Source: Sulfitobacter sp. EhC04 (GTDB lineage: Bacteria; Pseudomonadota; Alphaproteobacteria; Rhodobacterales; Rhodobacteraceae). From it: DNA of 64,000 bases. Of the stretch, positions 26,874-36,961 are shown piece after piece (the stretch's first letter is position 1; every line of letters begins with the position of its first letter). The notes under the pieces are model-generated. The model made no database searches. It had not been told where the DNA came from and saw only the letters and a program-made list of their open reading frames with translations. The translations under genes were made by a program, and so were the position numbers. The DNA is taken from assembly GCF_001650875.1 (NCBI RefSeq), contig NZ_LXYI01000005.1, positions 1-64,000 of the forward strand, in the 5' to 3' direction.

Positions 26874-28385
26874 ATGACACTGACACCGGCATTTGAGGAT
26901 TTCGCCAAAGGCTATGGCGCAGGCGAAAACCAGATTGTCTTTACCCGGCTGGCCGCCGATCTGGACACACCTGTGTCGCTGATGCTGAAACTCACCGGGG
27001 CCGCCGAAAACGCCTTTGTGCTGGAATCGGTCACCGGCGGCGAGGTGCGCGGGCGCTATTCCATCATCGGGATGAAGCCTGACCTGATCTGGCGCTGCCG
27101 GGGCGAAAGCTCGGCGGTGAACCGCGCCGCCCGCTATGACGCCGATGCTTTCGAAGAGATGCCCGGCAATCCGCTGGACGTGCTGCGCGGCGTCATCGCT
27201 GAAAGCCGGATCAACCTGCCCGACGATCTGCCGCAGGCGGCGGCGGGCCTGTTCGGCTACCTGGGCTATGACATGATCCGTCTGGTCGAACATCTGCCGA
27301 ATGTGAACCCCGACCCGCTGGGCCTGCCCGACGCGGTGATGGTGCGCCCTTCGGTCATTGCCGTGCTCGACGGGGTCAAGGGCGAGGTCACCGTGGTCTC
27401 CCCCGCCTGGGTCTCTGACGGGCAATCGGCACGCGCCGCCTACGCGCAGGCCGCCGAGCGGGTGATGGACGCGGTGCGCGATCTGGAACGCGCCATGCCT
27501 GCCACCTCGCGCGATCTGGGCGACGCGCATGAAGCGCCGGAACCCGTCAGCAACTTCACCCGCGACGGCTATAAGGCTGCTGTGGAAAAGGCGCGCGACT
27601 ATATCGCGGCGGGCGACATCTTTCAGGTGGTGCCAAGCCAACGCTGGGCGCAGGGTTTCACCCAGGACCCCTTTACGCTTTATCGCAGCCTGCGGCGCAC
27701 CAACCCCTCGCCCTTCATGTTCTATTTCAACTTCGGCGGCTTTAATGTGGTGGGCGCCAGCCCCGAAATCCTGGTCCGGGTCTTTGGCAATCAGATCACC
27801 ATCCGACCCGTGGCAGGCACCCGGCCCCGCGGTGCCACGCCGGAAGAAGACCGCGCATTGGAAGCTGACCTGCTGCTGGACCAAAAGGAACTGGCCGAGC
27901 ACCTGATGCTGCTGGATCTGGGCCGCAATGACGTGGGCCGCGTGGCCAAGGTCGGCACCGTGCGCCCGACCGAAGAATTCATCGTCGAACGCTACAGCCA
28001 TGTCATGCACATCGTCTCAAACGTGGTGGGCGAGTTGAAGGAAGGCTGCGATGCGCTGGACGCCTTCTTTGCCGGGATGCCTGCCGGCACTGTGTCGGGC
28101 GCGCCCAAGGTGCGCGCGATGGAGATCATCGACGAGCTTGAGCCCGAGAAACGCGGCCTTTACGGCGGCGGTGTCGGCTATTTCAGCGCGGGCGGCGACA
28201 TGGACATGTGCATCGCCCTGCGCACCGCCGTGATCAAGGACGAGATCCTCTATATCCAGGCCGGTGGCGGCGTGGTCTATGACAGCGATGCTGACTCCGA
28301 ATACATGGAGACCGTGCATAAATCCAACGCCATCCGGCGGGCCGCCGCAGATGCCGCACGCTTTGGCGGACAGGGGAACCGCTGA
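26874..28385 (+). CDS. trpE: Anthranilate synthase component I
   Basis: 503-aa enzyme converting chorismate to anthranilate with ammonia from TrpG. N-terminal domain residues for tryptophan feedback include LLESV-like VLESVTGGEVRGRYS. The chorismate-binding core shows PSPFMFYFNF, GASPEILVRV, RPVAGTRPRGATPEED, LLLDQKELAEHLMLLDLGRND and GTVSGAPKVRAMEIIDELE. It has the normal length. No attenuator leader fits in the 12-bp gap after ppiD. The partner gene trpG is 3.8 kb downstream, separated by three other genes. Confidence 0.96.
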   Translation: MTLTPAFEDFAKGYGAGENQIVFTRLAADLDTPVSLMLKLTGAAENAFVLESVTGGEVRGRYSIIGMKPDLIWRCRGESSAVNRAARYDADAFEEMPGNPLDVLRGVIAESRINLPDDLPQAAAGLFGYLGYDMIRLVEHLPNVNPDPLGLPDAVMVRPSVIAVLDGVKGEVTVVSPAWVSDGQSARAAYAQAAERVMDAVRDLERAMPATSRDLGDAHEAPEPVSNFTRDGYKAAVEKARDYIAAGDIFQVVPSQRWAQGFTQDPFTLYRSLRRTNPSPFMFYFNFGGFNVVGASPEILVRVFGNQITIRPVAGTRPRGATPEEDRALEADLLLDQKELAEHLMLLDLGRNDVGRVAKVGTVRPTEEFIVERYSHVMHIVSNVVGELKEGCDALDAFFAGMPAGTVSGAPKVRAMEIIDELEPEKRGLYGGGVGYFSAGGDMDMCIALRTAVIKDEILYIQAGGGVVYDSDADSEYMETVHKSNAIRRAAADAARFGGQGNR

Positions 28386-28387
28386 CC

Positions 28388-29428
28388 GTGCCCAGCCGCG
28401 CGCCTTTCGAGATCGCGGGGCACTCCGTCACCCCCGGCACCAGCCTTGGCGTTGACCTGCCGGTCTCGATCCTGCCCGATCACACGCCGGTTCACCTGTC
28501 CATCGAAGTACATCACGGCAAGCGCCCCGGCCCCACCATGTTCGTCAGCGCTGCCGTACACGGCGACGAGGTGATCGGGGTCGAGATCCTGCGCCGCCTG
28601 CTGCGCGCGCCACAGCTCAAATCCCTGCGCGGCACGCTGTTGGTGATCCCGGTGGTCAATTCCTTCGGCTTTCTCAGCCGCTCGCGCTATCTGCCCGACC
28701 GGCGCGACCTGAACCGCTGTTTTCCGGGCCATCCCTCCGGCTCGCTGGGGGCGCGGCTGGCGCATATTTTCCTGCAAGAGGTCGTGCTGCGCTGCGATTT
28801 CGGGATCGACCTGCATTCCGCCGCGATCCACCGCACCAACCTGCCGCAGGTGCGGGTCTCGCCCTCCGACAAGGTGACCCAGAAGATGGCGCTGGATTTC
28901 GGCGCGCCCGTGGTGCTGACATCGGGTCTGCGCGAAGGGTCCCTGCGCGCGGTGGCAGGCAAACATGGCGTGCCGATCCTGCTCTATGAAGCGGGCGAAG
29001 GGCTGCGGTTTGACGAAATGGCCGTGCGTGCCGGGGTCGCGGGCATCCTGCGGGTGATGCGCGGCCATGACATGCTGCCCGCCAAGGGCATCGCAAGGGC
29101 GCGGGTCGCGCCCTATCTGTGCACCTCTTCCCACTGGCTGCGGGCGCCTGCGGGCGGGCTGCTGCGCACCTTTCGCGGAGAAGGCGAAACCGTCGAAAAA
29201 GGCGATGTGCTGGCCACGGTCTCGGACCCTTTCGGCGCGGTGGAGACGGACCTGATCGCGCCCGAACCCGGCATCCTGATCGGCCGCGCGATCCTGCCCG
29301 TGGTGAACGAAGGCGATGCGGTCTTTCACCTGGCCAAGCTCAGCCCCCGCGCGGCGGAGGCCACGGTGGACGACCTGGCCACCCAGCTGGAAAGCGACCC
29401 GCTGTTCGACGAGGATGAAATCATCTGA
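28388..29428 (+). CDS. Succinylglutamate desuccinylase/aspartoacylase family protein
   Basis: 346-aa zinc-dependent carboxypeptidase-fold enzyme. Zinc ligands are visible in VHGDEVIG (His and Glu, near residues 58-65) and DLHSA (His). The DRRDLNRCFPG segment should bind the substrate carboxylate. The C-terminal third (SPAGG-like APAGGLLRTFRGEGETVEKGDVL) resembles a lipoyl/barrel-sandwich domain, as in other members. The start is GTG at 28388, 2 bp after the trpE stop. The substrate, an N-acyl amino acid or similar, is unknown. Confidence 0.85.
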   Translation: MPSRAPFEIAGHSVTPGTSLGVDLPVSILPDHTPVHLSIEVHHGKRPGPTMFVSAAVHGDEVIGVEILRRLLRAPQLKSLRGTLLVIPVVNSFGFLSRSRYLPDRRDLNRCFPGHPSGSLGARLAHIFLQEVVLRCDFGIDLHSAAIHRTNLPQVRVSPSDKVTQKMALDFGAPVVLTSGLREGSLRAVAGKHGVPILLYEAGEGLRFDEMAVRAGVAGILRVMRGHDMLPAKGIARARVAPYLCTSSHWLRAPAGGLLRTFRGEGETVEKGDVLATVSDPFGAVETDLIAPEPGILIGRAILPVVNEGDAVFHLAKLSPRAAEATVDDLATQLESDPLFDEDEII

Positions 29429-29483
29429 TTGTTCTTCCGCGCGGCAGCACTACCTGTTCCTGCGACCCCGAAGGAGCCACCAG

Positions 29484-29984
29484 ATGATCCGCATTGCCAC
29501 CTGCCTTTTGATGCTATGCGCCGGCAGCGCCCAGGCCGACCTGAGCCTGCACTTTTTCGAAGGCGCGCCCAAGGACAGGTTTGTCCTGACCAACACCGGC
29601 ACCTGCCCGCTGGCAGAGGCCACGCTGACGCTGGACATCGGTGCCGCCGCCGCAGGGCTGCTGTTCGACGCAACACCGGGTGGGGCTGGTGTGGATGTCT
29701 ACCAGCCGTTCGAGGTGATCGAAGGACGCGGCGCGCTTCTGGGCCTGCCTGAATTGGCGGACGGCGACACGGTGCTGAGCCTGAACCTTGCGGGGCTGGC
29801 GGCGGGGGGCGTTGTCAGCTTCTCGCTGGATGTGGACGACACCGGCACGGGCCGTCCCGAAACCATCTCCGGCAGCGAGATCGCAGGCGCGGTGGTCACA
29901 CTGGTGATGGGCGAGACGACGCTTGAAATGGCATTCTCCGATCAGGCCAGCGCTGTCATTCCGATTGCCCCCTGCATCGGCTAG
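29484..29984 (+). CDS. Small exported protein, possible aggregation-factor-core-like
   Basis: 166-aa protein with a signal peptide (about residues 1-19, ending AQA). The mature part is beta-rich and acidic, with a cysteine near TNTGTCPL and another close to the C-terminus (IAPCIG). I recall similar Rhodobacterales proteins annotated as aggregation factor core, but the function is not established. AAGGAG at 29471-29476 fixes the ATG. The last codons of this gene lie inside the first unit of the downstream tandem array, so its 3' end is part of a repeated sequence. Confidence 0.7.
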   Translation: MIRIATCLLMLCAGSAQADLSLHFFEGAPKDRFVLTNTGTCPLAEATLTLDIGAAAAGLLFDATPGGAGVDVYQPFEVIEGRGALLGLPELADGDTVLSLNLAGLAAGGVVSFSLDVDDTGTGRPETISGSEIAGAVVTLVMGETTLEMAFSDQASAVIPIAPCIG

Positions 29985-29992
29985 GGAAAGAG

Positions 29993-30037
29993 CCGGACTT
30001 TTCAAAAAGTCCGGACCGATTTTTTCAAAAAAATCGG
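29993..30037. repeat. Twin palindrome element A
   Basis: Two 22-nt palindromes separated by one A. The first (29993-30014) has core CGGACTTTTCAAAAAGTCCG; the second (30016-30037) has core CGATTTTTTCAAAAAAATCG. Both have a two-base centre CA and ten-base arms. Confidence 0.9.
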
Positions 30038-30126
30038 CTCCGGTCGTAGGCCTGTTTACCTGTGAAACCCGCCGATGTCGGAACCATCGAGCTCATTCCG
30101 ATTGCACCCTGCATCAGCCAGAGACG

Positions 30127-30171
30127 TCGGACTTTTCAAAAAGTCCGGATCGATTTTTTCAAAAAAATCGC
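30127..30171. repeat. Twin palindrome element B
   Basis: Same layout as element A: palindromes at 30127-30148 and 30150-30171 with an A between. The outermost pair of each arm is imperfect. Confidence 0.88.
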
Positions 30172-30260
30172 CTCAGGTCGCAGGCCTGTTTGCCCGTGAA
30201 ACCCGCCGATGTCGGGATCAGCGAGCTCATTCCGATTGCACCCTGCATCCGCCAGAGACG

Positions 30261-30305
30261 TCGGACTTTTCAAAAAGTCCGGTCCGATTTTTTCAAAAAA
30301 ATCGC
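30261..30305. repeat. Twin palindrome element C
   Basis: Palindromes at 30261-30282 and 30284-30305 separated by one T. It lies 15 bp from the stop codon of the opposing deacetylase gene. Confidence 0.88.
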
Positions 30306-30319
30306 CCCCGACCCCAGGC

Positions 30320-31993
30320 CTATTCCCGTGTCAGAACAGCCGATACAGGCACCAGCGCCACGCTGCTGGCCCGGTCCTGCAAACCCCAGAGCAACAGCGC
30401 CGAGATTGTATCGGGCCGCAACCGGCCCAGCATGATCACAGCGCCTTCCTGCCCCGCCTTGAACGCCGCCTGATCCAGGAACCGACGGATCACCGTGGCG
30501 CTCTGCCCGCTGCTGTCGAAATCGCGAAAGATCGGATCGGCAGGCACGCCTTCCTTGCGGGCAAGCTTGGGCATCGTGTTCAGCCCCTTGTCCTGGGTGA
30601 TCAGCCCATGCCCGGTATCGGCAAGGATCGCGGTGATCTGGTCCGACAGGTCGCGGCTGGCCTGAAAGCCGCCATCGGGGGCCTCCAGCACCGCGACAAC
30701 CTGATCCAGACGCGGCAGCACAACATTGAACGTGGTTTCCGCATCGCTGGGCTGTGCGCCCTCGGGCAACCCCACCATCGCCACCACTTCAAATCCGGCT
30801 TCACGGTAGAGCGCCATCCGTTCCGCCGCATCGGGCTTGCTGGCATCCACGGCGAAACTCAGCGGGTAGGGAAAGCTGCGCAGCGCGGCGAGCCCCTGCG
30901 CCCCTGAGGTCAGGCCAGAGCCGTCGTCGATCAGCACGATCCCCATCAGCGGTTTGCCATCGGTCGGCGGATAGGGCTGCGCATAGGCCTCAAGCGGCGG
31001 CACCGTGCTTTCCGGCGTGATGTCGCCCTCCTCTGCCGGGGCTTCGGCCTGCGCCTGCTGACTGTCTTCGGTGGCTGTGGCGCTGCCGGGCCGGTTCACG
31101 GTCACGCCGCTGTTGCGGTCTGTCAGTGTCACCGCAGGCGTGCCGATCGCGGGCCGTGTGCCGCTGTCTGTCGCGGGCGCGTCGGATTCTGCCGTCTCGG
31201 GCGTTTCTGCGACCGGCGGTATCTCGGGCGCTTCTGCGGCGGGCGGAGTCTCGGCTTCAGGCACAGCCTCGGCCACTGCTGGCGGCGTGTCAGGATCGGC
31301 TTGCGGCGTGACCTCGGCGGTTTCGGGTTCGGGGGCCTGCGGCATCGGTTCTGCCTCGGTGGTCTGAACCGGTGTTTCGGTTTCCGGCACAACCGGCGTG
31401 GCATCGGCGGTGCTGTCGACACCATCGGGCGTGTCAGCCACATCCTCCGCCACATCCGGTGTCGCGGGCTGCTCTGGCGCAGCGGGCACAGAGGGCGCGG
31501 TCTCGGTGGTCTCAAAGGGGCCGCTTTCCGCCTGCGGTGCGGGCGGCTGCGCCGGTTCGGTGCTGATCGACAGCGTGTCGGGGTCCTGCGGGGCCATCGG
31601 TGCCAAAGCCTGCGGGTTCGGCAGGACCGGGCTTTCGGCCTCGGCGGCGACACCGCTGCTGTCCGCCCCGCCCTCCGGCGCGTTCAACCCCTCGACACTG
31701 CCCGTCCTGGGGGCGGCGGCGGGGCTGGTTGCGCTTTCATCCAGCGTGGCCAGCGTATCGGGGTCGGGCGGCACCCCCTGGGGCGCGGCAGGCGCGCTGG
31801 CGGGTGCCGTATCGGTCAGGCTGGCGGTGTCGGTGGCCGTGCCATCGGGGCCAGCCGGTGCCTGCGTCCCGCCGGGGGCCGCATCGGTGACCTCGGGCGG
31901 CATCGGCGGCTCAAGCAGAACCGAGGCGATACTGGCCACGCTTACACTCACCACGCCGCCCAGAACGGCCCCTTTTAGAAAACCCCGTGCCAT
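30320..31993 (-). CDS. Divergent polysaccharide deacetylase family protein with long acidic linker
   Basis: 557-aa protein in three parts. An N-terminal membrane anchor covers about residues 7-27. A low-complexity linker of roughly 320 residues, rich in Pro, Ala, Glu and Thr, follows. The C-terminal part (about residue 350 to the end) is a divergent polysaccharide deacetylase domain starting [13 protein letters not shown] and containing [24 protein letters not shown]. The layout suggests an inner-membrane-tethered periplasmic enzyme whose linker spans the cell wall. I chose the ATG at 31993, which places the anchor at the N terminus. Confidence 0.82.
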   Translation of the reverse strand: MARGFLKGAVLGGVVSVSVASIASVLLEPPMPPEVTDAAPGGTQAPAGPDGTATDTASLTDTAPASAPAAPQGVPPDPDTLATLDESATSPAAAPRTGSVEGLNAPEGGADSSGVAAEAESPVLPNPQALAPMAPQDPDTLSISTEPAQPPAPQAESGPFETTETAPSVPAAPEQPATPDVAEDVADTPDGVDSTADATPVVPETETPVQTTEAEPMPQAPEPETAEVTPQADPDTPPAVAEAVPEAETPPAAEAPEIPPVAETPETAESDAPATDSGTRPAIGTPAVTLTDRNSGVTVNRPGSATATEDSQQAQAEAPAEEGDITPESTVPPLEAYAQPYPPTDGKPLMGIVLIDDGSGLTSGAQGLAALRSFPYPLSFAVDASKPDAAERMALYREAGFEVVAMVGLPEGAQPSDAETTFNVVLPRLDQVVAVLEAPDGGFQASRDLSDQITAILADTGHGLITQDKGLNTMPKLARKEGVPADPIFRDFDSSGQSATVIRRFLDQAAFKAGQEGAVIMLGRLRPDTISALLLWGLQDRASSVALVPVSAVLTRE

Positions 31994-32168
31994 CGTCGCA
32001 CTCCCTGCTCTTTCAGCGGCATGTGAACACCACTTTGCCTGCCCTGTTCTTATGCGCCGACCGCTCTTGACGCCAGCGGACAACCCTGAACATGTAGGGC
32101 GCAACTATACTCCCCTCAGGGGCCTCAAAACCAGTGCCAATCCGGTCATAAGGACAAAGAATTCAGAC

Positions 32169-32750
32169 GTGTTGCTCCTGATAGATAACTACGACAGCTT
32201 TACCTACAACCTCGTCCATTATCTGGGCGAGCTGGGGGCGGAGGTGGTCGTGCACCGCAATGACAAGATCACCGTGGAGGAAGCGCTGGCCCTGCGGCCT
32301 GCGGGCATCCTGCTGTCGCCCGGTCCTTGCGACCCCGACAAGGCCGGCATCTGCCTGGACCTGACACAGGCGGCTGCCGATGCGGGCCTGCCGCTGCTGG
32401 GTGTCTGCCTGGGGCATCAGACCCTCGGCCAGACCTTTGGCGGAAAGGTCGTGCGCGCGGGCGACATCGTGCATGGCAAGCTGGGGCTGATGCACCACGA
32501 GGGTCAGGGCGTCTTTGCCGGTCTGCCCAGCCCCTTCCCCGCCACGCGCTATCATTCGCTGGTGGTGGAGCGCGACAGCCTGCCCGACTGCCTGCAGGTG
32601 ACCGCCGCACTTGAGGACGGCACCATCATGGGCCTGCAACACCGCGAGCTGCCGCTGCACGGGGTCCAGTTCCACCCGGAATCGATCCGCTCGGAACATG
32701 GCCACAAGATGCTGCAGAACTTCCTCGACCTGATGAAGGTCCCGGCATGA
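32169..32750 (+). CDS. trpG: Anthranilate synthase component II (glutamine amidotransferase)
   Basis: 193-aa class I glutamine amidotransferase supplying ammonia to TrpE. The catalytic cysteine is C80 in [11 protein letters not shown], with the His-Glu pair in QFHPES near the C terminus. The N terminus [14 protein letters not shown] is diagnostic. The start is GTG at 32169, which gives exactly this N terminus. Its stop overlaps trpD by ATGA. Confidence 0.96.
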   Translation: MLLLIDNYDSFTYNLVHYLGELGAEVVVHRNDKITVEEALALRPAGILLSPGPCDPDKAGICLDLTQAAADAGLPLLGVCLGHQTLGQTFGGKVVRAGDIVHGKLGLMHHEGQGVFAGLPSPFPATRYHSLVVERDSLPDCLQVTAALEDGTIMGLQHRELPLHGVQFHPESIRSEHGHKMLQNFLDLMKVPA

Positions 32751-33763
32751 GCGATACTCTCAAACCCCTGATCGACGCCGCGGCCAACGGCCCGCTGACC
32801 CGCGCACAGGCGGCAGAGGCCTTTGAAATCCTGTTTGACGGCGAAGCCACCCCCAGCCAGATCGGCGGCTTTCTGATGGCGCTGCGCACCCGCGGCGAGA
32901 CGGTGGATGAATACGCCGCCGCCGCCAGCGTGATGCGCGCCAAATGCCACGCCGTGCGCGCGCCGGAGGGCGCGATGGACATCGTCGGCACCGGTGGCGA
33001 TGGCAAGGGCACGCTGAACATCTCGACGGCGACCGCCTTTGTCGTGGCGGGGGCCGGTGTGGTTGTGGCCAAACACGGCAACCGCAACCTCAGTTCCAAG
33101 TCCGGGGCGGCAGATGCGCTGACCCAGATGGGCCTGAACGTAATGGTGGGCCCAAAGGTTGTGGAGCGTGAACTCTCCGAGGCCGGGATCGGCTTCATGA
33201 TGGCGCCCATGCATCACCCGGCGATTGCCCATGTGATGCCGACACGGTCGGAACTGGGCACACGGACGATTTTCAACATCCTGGGACCGCTGACCAACCC
33301 CGCCAGCGTCAAACGCCAGTTGACCGGCGCGTTCTCGCGCGATCTGATCCGCCCGATGGCCGAAACCCTGCAAGCGCTTGGCAGTGACAAGGCCTGGCTT
33401 GTCCATGGCTCTGACGGCACCGACGAGCTGACCATCACCGGCGTGAGCTGGGTCAGCGGCCTGGCCGATGGCACCATCAGTGATTTCGAAATCCATCCCG
33501 AAGACGCGGGCCTGCCTGTCCACCCCTTCGAGGCAATCGTGGGCGGCAGCCCTGCCGAAAATGCACAGGCTTTCCATGCCGTGCTGGACGGCGCGGCATC
33601 CGCCTATCGCGATGCGGTGGTGTTGAACGCGGCGGCAGCCCTTGTGGTGGCGGACGCTGCTGCCGACCTGAAAACAGGTGTTGAAATGGCCCGCAGCAGC
33701 CTTGATTCCGGGGCCGCCCGTGAAAAGCTGCGCCGCGTGGCAGAAGTATCGCAGGAAAAGTGA
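32747..33763 (+). CDS. trpD: Anthranilate phosphoribosyltransferase
   Basis: 338-aa enzyme joining anthranilate to PRPP. Family motifs include the PRPP-binding [18 protein letters not shown] (about residues 81-98), [21 protein letters not shown], and the anthranilate-binding region [21 protein letters not shown] with [15 protein letters not shown]. It overlaps trpG by ATGA and the next gene by TGATG, so the block is translationally coupled. Confidence 0.96.
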   Translation: MSDTLKPLIDAAANGPLTRAQAAEAFEILFDGEATPSQIGGFLMALRTRGETVDEYAAAASVMRAKCHAVRAPEGAMDIVGTGGDGKGTLNISTATAFVVAGAGVVVAKHGNRNLSSKSGAADALTQMGLNVMVGPKVVERELSEAGIGFMMAPMHHPAIAHVMPTRSELGTRTIFNILGPLTNPASVKRQLTGAFSRDLIRPMAETLQALGSDKAWLVHGSDGTDELTITGVSWVSGLADGTISDFEIHPEDAGLPVHPFEAIVGGSPAENAQAFHAVLDGAASAYRDAVVLNAAAALVVADAAADLKTGVEMARSSLDSGAAREKLRRVAEVSQEK

Positions 33764-34428
33764 TGAAATCCCCCCTTGCACGGCTGGGCGACTGGGCCGA
33801 ACTGCCCTTTTTCAGCACTACCTTCCCGGCGATCGAGACCGCATTACGCGCCGAAAAGCGCAGCGTCTTTCCCCCGTCAGATCAGATATTCGCGGCGCTG
33901 GAACATGTCGCACCCGGCGATGTGCGCGTGGTCATTCTGGGCCAGGACCCCTATCCAACCGTGAACCACGCCCATGGCTATGCCTTCTCCGCCGAGGAAG
34001 ACACCCGGCCCCTGCCACGCTCGCTTGCCAATATCTTCAAGGAGATGCGCAGCGACATCGGCGCGGCCCCGGCCACCGCCGACCTGCGGTTCTGGTCCGA
34101 TCAGGGGGTGTTGCTGCTCAATACCATACTGACCGTGCCGGAAGGACAGCCCAAGGGCCACGAGACGCTCGGCTGGCAGAGCCTGTGCGATCAGGTGCTG
34201 GCACGGCTGGCCGACCGCCCGCGCGCCTACCTGCTGTGGGGCGGCACCGCACAGAGGGCCGCCGCAAACGTGGACGGGGTGACGAACCTCAAGGTCGAAA
34301 GCCACCACCCCGTCGGCATGTACGGCAACATGGGCTTTTTCGGCTCGCGCCCGTTTTCCCGCACCAATGCATGGTTGCACGCACAGGGCCTGCCCGCCAT
34401 AAACTGGGACAACCCGGAGACCGCATGA
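33763..34428 (+). CDS. Uracil-DNA glycosylase family 1 homologue with altered intercalation loop
   Basis: 221-aa protein of the Ung fold. The catalytic water-activating motif is GQDPYP at residues 60-65 (D62; family form GQDPYH), followed by [17 protein letters not shown] with N120 reads the uracil base. The expected HPSPLS loop is replaced by HHPVGM in [21 protein letters not shown], aligned without gaps. The conserved His (H182) stays, but the Ser-Pro-Leu-Ser part including the wedge Leu is lost, with Met at that place. Activity may be reduced or specialised. It lies between trpD and trpC with overlapping codons on both sides. Confidence 0.85.
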   Translation: MKSPLARLGDWAELPFFSTTFPAIETALRAEKRSVFPPSDQIFAALEHVAPGDVRVVILGQDPYPTVNHAHGYAFSAEEDTRPLPRSLANIFKEMRSDIGAAPATADLRFWSDQGVLLLNTILTVPEGQPKGHETLGWQSLCDQVLARLADRPRAYLLWGGTAQRAAANVDGVTNLKVESHHPVGMYGNMGFFGSRPFSRTNAWLHAQGLPAINWDNPETA

Positions 34429-35237
34429 CACAGACCATTCTCGACAAGATCAAAGCCTACAAGCTGGAAGAAATCGCCGCTGACAAGGCCGCCAAGCCGC
34501 TTGAGGCCGTCACCGCAGAGGCGCGCGCGGCAGGCCCGGTGCGCCCCTTTGCCGAAAGCCTGCATCAATCCTCGCGGGAAGGTTATGGCCTGATTGCGGA
34601 GATCAAGAAGGCCAGCCCGTCCAAAGGGTTGATCCGGGACGATTTCAACCCGGCAGCCCATGCCGCCGCCTATGCCGCGGGCGGCGCGACCTGCCTGTCG
34701 GTGCTGACCGACACCCCCAGTTTTCAAGGGGCCAAAGAGTTTCTGACAGAGGCGCGCGCGGCCTGTGACCTGCCGGTGCTGCGCAAGGATTTTCTCTATG
34801 ATCCCTATCAGGTGGCAGAGGCCCGCGCGCTGGGGGCCGATTGCATCCTGATCATCATGGCCTCGGTTTCCGATGCCCAGGCGATAGAGCTGGAAGACGC
34901 CGCAACCGACTTTGGCATGGACGCGCTGATCGAGGTGCATAACGCCGAGGAACTGGAACGCGCCACCCGGTTGAGCAGCCGGATGATCGGCATAAACAAC
35001 CGCAACCTCAATACCTTCGAAACCTCTCTTGATGTGACACGCCGCCTGTCCAAACAGGTGCCGCCTGACCGTATGATCGTCTGCGAATCCGGCTTGCACA
35101 CGCCAAAGGACCTCGCTGACATGGCGCTGTTCGGCGCGCGGGCCTTTCTGATCGGGGAAAGCCTGATGCGCCAGCCTGACGTGGAACAGGCGACGCGGCA
35201 ATTACTGGCTGATCCGCTGACCGCCGGGGGCATGTGA
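34425..35237 (+). CDS. trpC: Indole-3-glycerol phosphate synthase
   Basis: 270-aa TIM-barrel enzyme of tryptophan synthesis. Motifs are [13 protein letters not shown] (about residues 57-69), [48 protein letters not shown] and [10 protein letters not shown]. The ATG at 34425 overlaps the UDG stop. There is no fused TrpF, which must lie elsewhere. It is followed by moaC with a TGATG overlap. Confidence 0.96.
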   Translation: MTQTILDKIKAYKLEEIAADKAAKPLEAVTAEARAAGPVRPFAESLHQSSREGYGLIAEIKKASPSKGLIRDDFNPAAHAAAYAAGGATCLSVLTDTPSFQGAKEFLTEARAACDLPVLRKDFLYDPYQVAEARALGADCILIIMASVSDAQAIELEDAATDFGMDALIEVHNAEELERATRLSSRMIGINNRNLNTFETSLDVTRRLSKQVPPDRMIVCESGLHTPKDLADMALFGARAFLIGESLMRQPDVEQATRQLLADPLTAGGM

Positions 35238-35710
35238 TGGCGCTGACGCATTTCGACGGCAAGGGCGATGCCCATATGGTCGATGTCTCTGACAAGGCGG
35301 TAACCGCCCGCATTGCAACCGCCGAAAACCACATCAAGATGCAGCCGGAAACCCTTGATATAATTACCGAAGGGCGCGCCAAGAAGGGCGACGTTCTGGG
35401 CGTGGCCCGGCTGGCCGGGATCATGGCGGCCAAGCAGACCGCCAGCCTGATTCCGCTGTGCCATCCGCTGCCGATCACCAAGGTCAGCCTGGAACTGACC
35501 CCCGACAGCGCCCTGCCCGGCATCCGCATCACCGCCACGGTCAAGACCACCGGCCAGACCGGGGTGGAGATGGAGGCGCTGACAGCCGCCTCCGTTGCGG
35601 CGCTGACGGTCTATGACATGGCCAAGGCCGTGGACAAGGGCATGGAAATCGGCGGGCTGCGCGTGGTTCTCAAGGATGGCGGCAAATCGGGCCGCTACAC
35701 CGCCCCATGA
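35237..35710 (+). CDS. moaC: Cyclic pyranopterin monophosphate synthase
   Basis: 157-aa enzyme of molybdenum cofactor synthesis, forming cPMP from the MoaA product. The core [46 protein letters not shown] and [20 protein letters not shown] is diagnostic. The ATG at 35237 overlaps the trpC stop (TGATG) and its end overlaps moeA by ATGA. Confidence 0.96.
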   Translation: MALTHFDGKGDAHMVDVSDKAVTARIATAENHIKMQPETLDIITEGRAKKGDVLGVARLAGIMAAKQTASLIPLCHPLPITKVSLELTPDSALPGIRITATVKTTGQTGVEMEALTAASVAALTVYDMAKAVDKGMEIGGLRVVLKDGGKSGRYTAP

Positions 35711-36879
35711 TCCCTGTCGAGGAGGCGCTGGCGCGGCTTCTGGCGCTTGTCTCGCCGCTTGAGGTCGAAGAGGTGCCGCTGCGCGCCGCCGCCGGTCGGG
35801 TGCTGGCGCGTGATGTGACCGCCAGCCGCACCCAGCCGCCCTTTGCAGCGTCCTCGATGGATGGCTATGCCCTGCGCCGGGCCGAGGTGGAGCCGGACGC
35901 GATGTTCAAGGTGATTGGCGAATCCGCCGCCGGTCACCGCTTTGACGGCAGGGTCAAACCCGGTCAGGCCGTGCGCATCTTTACCGGCGCGCCGGTGCCG
36001 GAAGGTGCTGATTTCATTGTCATTCAGGAAGACACCACCCGGCGCGGCGATCTGATAACCCTGGGCCATGACATCGGGGAAAAGGACAATATCCGCCCCG
36101 CAGGCGGTGACTTTGCCGCCGGTGACAGGGTTGCGGCCCCGCTGTTGCTGCGGCCCACGGACATTGCCCTGCTGGCCGCGATGAACATCGCCCGCGTGCC
36201 GGTCACCCGCAAACCACGGCTGGCGATCCTTGCCACCGGCGATGAGCTTGTCCAGCCCGGCGAAGACCCCGGCCCCGACCAGATTGTCGCCTCCAACAGT
36301 CACGGGCTGACCGCACTGTTCGAAGCGATGGGCGCCGAGGTGCAACTGCTGCCCATCGCGCGCGACACTGCTGCCTCCCTGACCCAGGCTTTCAGGCTGG
36401 CACAGGGGGCCGATTTGATCATCACCATCGGCGGGGCCTCGGTCGGTGATCATGATCTTGTGGCACCGGTGGCCGCGGAACTGGGCATGGAACAGGCCTT
36501 TTACAAGGTGGCCATGCGCCCCGGCAAACCGCTGATGGCCGGGCGCATCGGCAGGGCCGCGATGGTCGGCCTGCCCGGAAATCCGGTCTCCGCCATGGTC
36601 TGTGGCAGCGTTTTTGTGGCCCCGATGCTGCGCCGGATGCTGGGTCTGGGCGATGCACCCGCCCCGCTGCGCGATGCGGTGCTGGGCGTGGACCTGCCCG
36701 CCAACGGCCCGCGCGCCCATTACATGCGCGCCCAATTGCGGGATGGCGCGGTGCACCCCGACACGCGGCAGGATTCCTCGCTGTTGTCGGTGCTGGCCCA
36801 TGCCGATGCGCTGCTGGTCCGCCCGGTCGACGACCCGGCGCGCAGGGTTGGCGATACTGTCCGCATTATCCCGCTCTGA
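35707..36879 (+). CDS. moeA: Molybdopterin molybdotransferase
   Basis: 390-aa enzyme inserting molybdate into adenylylated molybdopterin. Motifs: [64 protein letters not shown] and [11 protein letters not shown]. The normal MoeA length is present. It forms the end of the trp/moa operon, 82 bp before lexA, which has its own promoter. Confidence 0.96.
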   Translation: MIPVEEALARLLALVSPLEVEEVPLRAAAGRVLARDVTASRTQPPFAASSMDGYALRRAEVEPDAMFKVIGESAAGHRFDGRVKPGQAVRIFTGAPVPEGADFIVIQEDTTRRGDLITLGHDIGEKDNIRPAGGDFAAGDRVAAPLLLRPTDIALLAAMNIARVPVTRKPRLAILATGDELVQPGEDPGPDQIVASNSHGLTALFEAMGAEVQLLPIARDTAASLTQAFRLAQGADLIITIGGASVGDHDLVAPVAAELGMEQAFYKVAMRPGKPLMAGRIGRAAMVGLPGNPVSAMVCGSVFVAPMLRRMLGLGDAPAPLRDAVLGVDLPANGPRAHYMRAQLRDGAVHPDTRQDSSLLSVLAHADALLVRPVDDPARRVGDTVRIIPL

Positions 36880-36899
36880 CCACCCGCGCCCCTTCAGCG

Positions 36900-36928
36900 T
36901 TGACACAAAACAAGAACATCCCTAGAAC
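36900..36928 (+). promoter_or_regulatory. lexA promoter with SOS box
   Basis: TTGACA at 36900-36905 and TAGAAC at 36923-36928 with a 17-bp spacer form a good sigma-70-type promoter. The alphaproteobacterial SOS box GAAC-N7-GAAC lies at 36914-36928 and overlaps the -10 element, as expected for LexA autorepression. Confidence 0.85.
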
Positions 36929-36961
36929 AAAAAGAAACAACTGACCAAAAAGGGACGGGCC

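Larger units (their letters stand above)
29961..30319. repeat. Tandem array of 134-137-bp units with twin palindromes
   Basis: Three head-to-tail units begin at 29961, 30098 and 30232; the third is truncated near 30319. Each begins CCGATTGC(A/C)CCCTGCATC, then carries a 45-nt twin palindrome, then a tail with GTGAAACCCGCCGATGTCGG. The first unit starts inside the last codons and stop of the exported-protein gene. The array lies between convergent genes, where it could act as a transcription barrier. Confidence 0.9.

Noticed and set aside
25041..28010. 989-codon open frame antisense to ppiD and trpE
   Set aside because: It crosses two well-supported genes and its product is low-complexity His/Arg/Gly-rich without domain signatures.
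29961..30319. CRISPR array
   Set aside because: The repeats are 134-137 bp units with no alternation of short repeats and unique spacers.
30075..30473. Open frames across the twin-palindrome array
   Set aside because: They only translate the repeats (recurring LFKKSG-type peptides) and continue into the antisense of the deacetylase gene.
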